56,753 nt of DNA, taken from an uncultured Oscillospiraceae bacterium (GTDB lineage Bacteria > Bacillota > Clostridia > Oscillospirales > Oscillospiraceae). This document shows, piece after piece, positions 50,613 through 56,753 of this stretch. The position numbers and the translations under genes are program-made. Under the pieces are notes generated by a model. That model had not been told where the DNA came from. It saw only the letters and a list, made by a program, of their open reading frames with translations, and searched no databases. The number at the start of each line of letters is the position of its first letter. The first letter of the stretch is position 1. The DNA lies in assembly GCA_947587485.1 (NCBI GenBank), contig CANPXZ010000003.1, forward strand, positions 1-56,753, written 5' to 3'.

Positions 50613-52226
50613 TCACGCGCAGCCAAGCACCACGCTGGTCTGCGCGTCCAGGGTGAGCACGGTGCCGTCCAGGGCGGCGGCGCCCATGCCGATGGACGCG
50701 TTGATCCCGGTGATCTCCAGGCCCGTGACGTCCGCCAGGTTGATGGTGACCGGGTCCTGGGTGGTGTTGTGCAGCACCATCACGGTTGTCCCCTCATAGC
50801 TTGCCATAAAGCCGCCGGCTCTGGTGTCCTCCAGAGGCAGGGCGGTGTACTCCCCCCGGCAGATGGCCGGGTTGGCCTTGCGGATCATGATGAGACGCTT
50901 GTAGTAGGAATACAGGCTGTTCTCATCGGCCATCTGCTCCGCGGCGGTGGCGCTCACCCGCTCGTGATCGTAGCTGGCCCCCTCCGGGTCCCGGACCGTG
51001 TCGCCGTCGCCCCACTCCATCTTCAGCCGCCGGTTGGCGTCGGTGCTGGCCCCGCCCCGGGAGCCCCGCATGCCCAGCTCCTCGCCGTAGTAGATGAACG
51101 GGGAGCCGGAGGAGAGCAGATACAGGTTGGCGGCCATCTGCATGTTCCCGTTGGCGGACGGCAGATAGCCCCCGGCCCGGTCCATGTCGTGGTTGGAGAT
51201 GAAGGGCACGATCATGGCGTCCTCATTGAGGGCGTGGACCCGGTCCAGATAGGTTTGCACGTAGGAGGTGTACCGGTCCACGTTGCCGGCCTGGGCGGCC
51301 TGGACGATGAGGCCGTCCTTCTGGGCGGTGGTGAAGTCGAAGCAGTTGAGGGCGGGGTAGTAGAGGTCCGTGATCCCGTCCGCGTCCCACACCTCCGCCA
51401 CGGTGTACACCTCCGGATCGATGGCCTGCAGCTGGCCGATGTACCACTTCCAAAATTCGGCGCTGCGCTCGTTGTCCGCGAAGTATATGTACTTGGCGGC
51501 GTCGAAGCGGAACCCGTCCACCCCCAGGTCCAGGTAGTATTTGGCCACGTCCAGCACCGCCTGGCGCACGGCCTCGCTGTCGTAGTTCAGCTCCGGCATG
51601 GCCTCGGAGAAGTTGCACTCGTAGTACACGTCCGTGCCGGCGAGCTTCGCAAAGGTCCGGCCGGCGGGAGGGGTCTCGCCCTCGGTGTAATAGCAGTAAA
51701 AGTCGTAATAGGGATCGTCGGTATTGCCGTCCCGGTGGGCCTGGGCGAAGGCTTCAAACCAGGGATTGCCCGTGCCGGTGTGGTTGATCACCAGGTCCAG
51801 GATCACCTTCACGTTCCGCTCATGGCACAGGTCCGTCAGGTCCTTCAGGTCCTGCTCCGTGCCGAAGGCCGGGTCGATGGCGTAGTAGTCGTCCACGTCG
51901 TACTTGTGGTAGCTGGGGGAGGCGAAGATGGGGGACAGCCAAAGCCCCTCCGCGCCCAGGCTGAGCCCGTCGGCGTCGTCGCCGTCGTTCAGGTAGTCCA
52001 TCCGGTCGATGACGCCCCGCAGGTCGCCGGTACCGTCCCCGTCCGAGTCGGAGAAGGAGCCGACGAAGATCTCGTAAAAGACCCGGTGATTGTCCTCGGC
52101 GGCCACAGGGGTCAGCGACGCGGCGTCGGCCACGGGCGCTTCATCGGAGGCCTCGGCGGCCAGGGCAGCGGGGCCGCAGACCAGCAGCAGCGCGGCGGCT
52201 AAAAACAGGGCAGTGATGCGTTTCAT
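50613..52226 (-). CDS. Secreted alpha-amylase family (GH13) enzyme
   Basis: A 537-residue GH13 protein with a signal peptide (MKRITALFLAAALLLVCGPA, cleavage probably after ALA). The four conserved regions are DLVINHTGTG, GFRFDAAKYI (nucleophile Asp), YTVAEVWDAD (acid Glu) and FISNHDMDRAG. A calcium-type loop SDSDGDGTGDLRG lies near residue 60. The C-terminal beta domain includes VMVLHNTTQDPVTINLADV. It cleaves starch or malto-oligosaccharides outside the cell. It is the promoter-proximal gene of the glucan operon, 51 bases ahead of GH2, with GGAGGGACG before the ATG. Confidence 0.94.
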   Translation of the reverse strand: MKRITALFLAAALLLVCGPAALAAEASDEAPVADAASLTPVAAEDNHRVFYEIFVGSFSDSDGDGTGDLRGVIDRMDYLNDGDDADGLSLGAEGLWLSPIFASPSYHKYDVDDYYAIDPAFGTEQDLKDLTDLCHERNVKVILDLVINHTGTGNPWFEAFAQAHRDGNTDDPYYDFYCYYTEGETPPAGRTFAKLAGTDVYYECNFSEAMPELNYDSEAVRQAVLDVAKYYLDLGVDGFRFDAAKYIYFADNERSAEFWKWYIGQLQAIDPEVYTVAEVWDADGITDLYYPALNCFDFTTAQKDGLIVQAAQAGNVDRYTSYVQTYLDRVHALNEDAMIVPFISNHDMDRAGGYLPSANGNMQMAANLYLLSSGSPFIYYGEELGMRGSRGGASTDANRRLKMEWGDGDTVRDPEGASYDHERVSATAAEQMADENSLYSYYKRLIMIRKANPAICRGEYTALPLEDTRAGGFMASYEGTTVMVLHNTTQDPVTINLADVTGLEITGINASIGMGAAALDGTVLTLDAQTSVVLGCA

Positions 52227-52270
52227 GGGGCGTCCCTCCGTTTTGATCGTTACAGTCTGTATGCTATTGA

Positions 52271-52299
52271 AATATAGATAAATATAGATAAAAAGTCAA
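52271..52299 (-). promoter_or_regulatory. Promoter of the alpha-amylase/glucan operon
   Basis: On the minus strand, TTGACT (52299-52294), a 17-base spacer and TATATT (52276-52271). The TATCTATATT unit is repeated directly across the spacer and -10. GATCGTTA (plus strand 52245-52252) lies just downstream of the expected start of transcription and recurs before the sugar-binding-protein gene. Confidence 0.8.
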
Positions 52300-52330
52300 G
52301 TGGGGAACGCAAATGTTCTGTGTATCCTGC

Positions 52331-52359
52331 TTGTATCTCCGGCGCTTTTGTGGTATGTT
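52331..52359 (+). promoter_or_regulatory. Candidate promoter of the small membrane-protein genes
   Basis: TTGTAT, a 17-base spacer and TATGTT, 16 bases before the ATG at 52375. It is divergent from the amylase promoter. Confidence 0.5.
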
Positions 52360-52374
52360 TGGGAAAAAGGCGGG

Positions 52375-55387
<3,013 letters not shown>

Positions 55388-55413
55388 GGCCCGGAGCGGC
55401 AGGACCGGTACAA

Positions 55414-55434
55414 GATCGTTATTATTTAACAATC
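55414..55434. promoter_or_regulatory. Inverted repeat, candidate operator
   Basis: GATCGTTA and TAACAATC form an 8-bp inverted repeat with one mismatch and a 5-base centre, 51 bases upstream of the -35 at 55485. GATCGTTA appears again at 55516-55523 and before the amylase gene. Confidence 0.4.
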
Positions 55435-55484
55435 AAAAATCAAAATTTTTTGCCAAAAAGGGTAGAAATTCTTTTGCGGATTTG

Positions 55485-55513
55485 TTGACAATGCCGAATC
55501 CGCTTGCTATAAT
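55485..55513 (+). promoter_or_regulatory. Full-consensus sigma-A promoter of the sugar-binding-protein gene
   Basis: TTGACA, exactly 17 bases, TATAAT: a perfect match on both boxes. Transcription would start near 55520, giving a leader of about 100 bases. Confidence 0.9.
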
Positions 55514-55530
55514 TTGATCGTTATAAGGCG

Positions 55531-55574
55531 CGAAAAGGGGGTACCCCCTTTTCGTATCCCCGCAGAGCGGGGAT
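55531..55574 (+). other. Leader with two perfect hairpins
   Basis: A 24-base perfect palindrome (arms CGAAAAGGGGGT/ACCCCCTTTTCG, 55531-55554) is followed by an 8-bp hairpin with loop AGA (55556-55574). Both lie in the 5' leader of the highly expressed-looking binding-protein gene, before AGGAGG at 55609-55614. Confidence 0.7.
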
Positions 55575-55620
55575 AATGACCCTTCCATAACAAAAAACAT
55601 ATTTTTTAGGAGGAACAAGC

Positions 55621-56753
55621 ATGAAAAAATTTCTTTCGCTGGTGATGGCGATAGCCATGGTCCTGTCCCTGGGCGTGTTCGCCAGCGCCGACAGCGAGCT
55701 GGCGGGCGAGTATGACGTGACCATCTGGGCGCCCGACGCCGCTGTCGACCTGACCAAGTCCCAGGTGGAGGCCTTCAACAGCTCCAACGAGTTCGGCATC
55801 ACCATCAACGCCACGGTGGAGCCGGTCTCCGAGGCCGACGCGGCTTCCAACATGATCCTGGACGTGTCTGCGGGCGCTGACCTGTACTTCTTCGCCCAGG
55901 ACCAGCTGTCCCGTCTGATCCAGGCCAACGCGCTGACCAAGCTGGGCCAGGGCGCCGCCGCCTTCGTCAAGGACAACAACACGGCCGGTTCCACCCTTGC
56001 CGCTCAGTCCGGCGAGGACTATTACGCCTATCCCCTGACCGCCGACAACGGCTACTTCATGTACTATGACAAGTCCGTCGTCCCCGATGAGGACGCGGAC
56101 AGCCTGGAGGCCATCATCGCCGACTGCGAGGCCGCCGGCAAGAACTTCTCCTTCGAGCTGGAGAACGCCTGGTACAATGCCGGCTTCTTCTTCGGCACCG
56201 GCTGCCACTCCGACTGGATCACCGACGATGCCGGCAACTTCATCGCCATCGACGATGACTTCAACTCCGACAACGGCCTGATCGCCGCCAAGGGCATCTA
56301 CAAGCTGGTTTCCTCCCCCATCTATGTGAACTCCTCCAACGCCGACTTCGCCAGCGGCTCCGCCGTCGTGGTCACCGGCACCTGGAACTATGCCACCATC
56401 CTGGAGCAGCTTGGCGATAACTTCGGCGTGGCCGACCTGCCCTCCTTCGAGGTGGACGGCACCGAGTATCACATCGGCTCCTATAGCGGCTGCAAGCTGC
56501 TGGGCGTGAAGCCTCAGGAGGACGCCGTGAAGGGCGCTGCCCTGAACCAGCTGGCCCAGTACCTGACCAACAAGGACTGCCAGATCGCGCGCACCGTGGA
56601 ATTCGGCTGGGGCCCCGCCAATAAGGAGGCTGTCCAGGATGAGTCCGTCACCAGCAACCCCGCTCTGACCGCTCTTGCTGAGCAGAGCAACTACGCCATC
56701 CCCCAGCCCAACATCCACGGCTCCTGGTGGGATATCGCCAAGGTCATCACCAC
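55621..56753 (+). CDS. Sugar ABC transporter substrate-binding protein (partial)
   Basis: The frame stays open to the right edge (377 residues seen). It opens MKKFLSLVMAIAMVLSLGVF followed by ASADSELAGEYDVTIWAPDA, a type 1 signal peptide with cleavage near ASA. The segments NGYFMYYDKSVV, GTGCHSDW and VVVTGTWNYATI, and PANKEAVQDE match cluster B (CUT1) solute-binding proteins for malto- or galacto-oligosaccharides. There is no lipobox cysteine, unusual for a Gram-positive binding protein. It follows the galactanase, so galacto-oligosaccharides are a likely ligand. The two permease genes are expected beyond the edge. Confidence 0.9.
   Translation, partial: MKKFLSLVMAIAMVLSLGVFASADSELAGEYDVTIWAPDAAVDLTKSQVEAFNSSNEFGITINATVEPVSEADAASNMILDVSAGADLYFFAQDQLSRLIQANALTKLGQGAAAFVKDNNTAGSTLAAQSGEDYYAYPLTADNGYFMYYDKSVVPDEDADSLEAIIADCEAAGKNFSFELENAWYNAGFFFGTGCHSDWITDDAGNFIAIDDDFNSDNGLIAAKGIYKLVSSPIYVNSSNADFASGSAVVVTGTWNYATILEQLGDNFGVADLPSFEVDGTEYHIGSYSGCKLLGVKPQEDAVKGAALNQLAQYLTNKDCQIARTVEFGWGPANKEAVQDESVTSNPALTALAEQSNYAIPQPNIHGSWWDIAKVIT

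Noticed and set aside
52230-52260. CcpA (cre) site in the amylase leader
   Set aside because: The sequence around 52245-52258 does not keep the central CG and spacing of the cre consensus.

Overview
The window comes from a high-GC, endospore-forming Bacillota. The most likely placement is the Oscillospiraceae-type gut clostridia. The evidence is a spoIIE gene, an ECF/anti-sigma pair and many lipoproteins with clostridial-style signal peptides, a GTP-type PEP carboxykinase, a split HisG/HisZ enzyme and polysaccharide-degradation genes. Nothing in the window names the species.

Layout. (1) Bases 1-5391, minus strand: a histidine operon read as yerC-like, hisZ, hisG, hisD, hisC, hisB, hisH, running off the left edge, with a clear sigma-A promoter at 5423-5451. 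(2) 5696-19254: housekeeping genes, namely murC, a DUF308 membrane protein, a very large RND exporter, spoIIE plus a small conserved protein, an AEC transporter, rsmA, pckG and tRNA-Leu(CAG). (3) 19255-20308: an AT-richer stretch beside the tRNA that carries an MNT/HEPN nucleotidyltransferase-toxin pair. (4) 20450-37549: a polysaccharide deacetylase, then the most unusual part of the window. Eight paralogous lipoproteins (three of type A, five of type B) are interleaved with an ECF sigma/anti-sigma pair and a two-component system. (5) 37600-43313: an ABC export module with two permeases, one intact ATPase, one ATPase-like subunit that has lost its catalytic motifs, a surface protein with a proline-rich stalk, and an FtsX/MacB-like permease. 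(6) 43592-52226, minus strand: alpha-glucan and glycoside genes (HAD hydrolase, debranching enzyme, pullulanase, GH2 enzyme, secreted alpha-amylase). (7) 52375-56753: two small membrane proteins, a GH53 endo-galactanase and the start of a sugar ABC transporter.

How it fits together. The type A lipoproteins at 23456 and 24958 sit in the ECF operon, and the third (36032) has an ECF-like promoter motif. The type B array at 28692-35904 directly follows the response regulator/kinase pair. A direct repeat of TAAGAA-like units with an exact 11-bp period lies upstream of the regulator gene, the first type B gene and the third type A gene, as expected for an OmpR-family binding site. I infer an envelope-sensing system in which two signalling modules each drive a branch of one expanded lipoprotein family. 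C-terminal motifs recall PepSY/YycI-type kinase modulators, but this is a hypothesis. Two short multi-hairpin elements (21725-21917 and 43362-43528) share a terminal sequence and appear to be copies of one dispersed repeat family.
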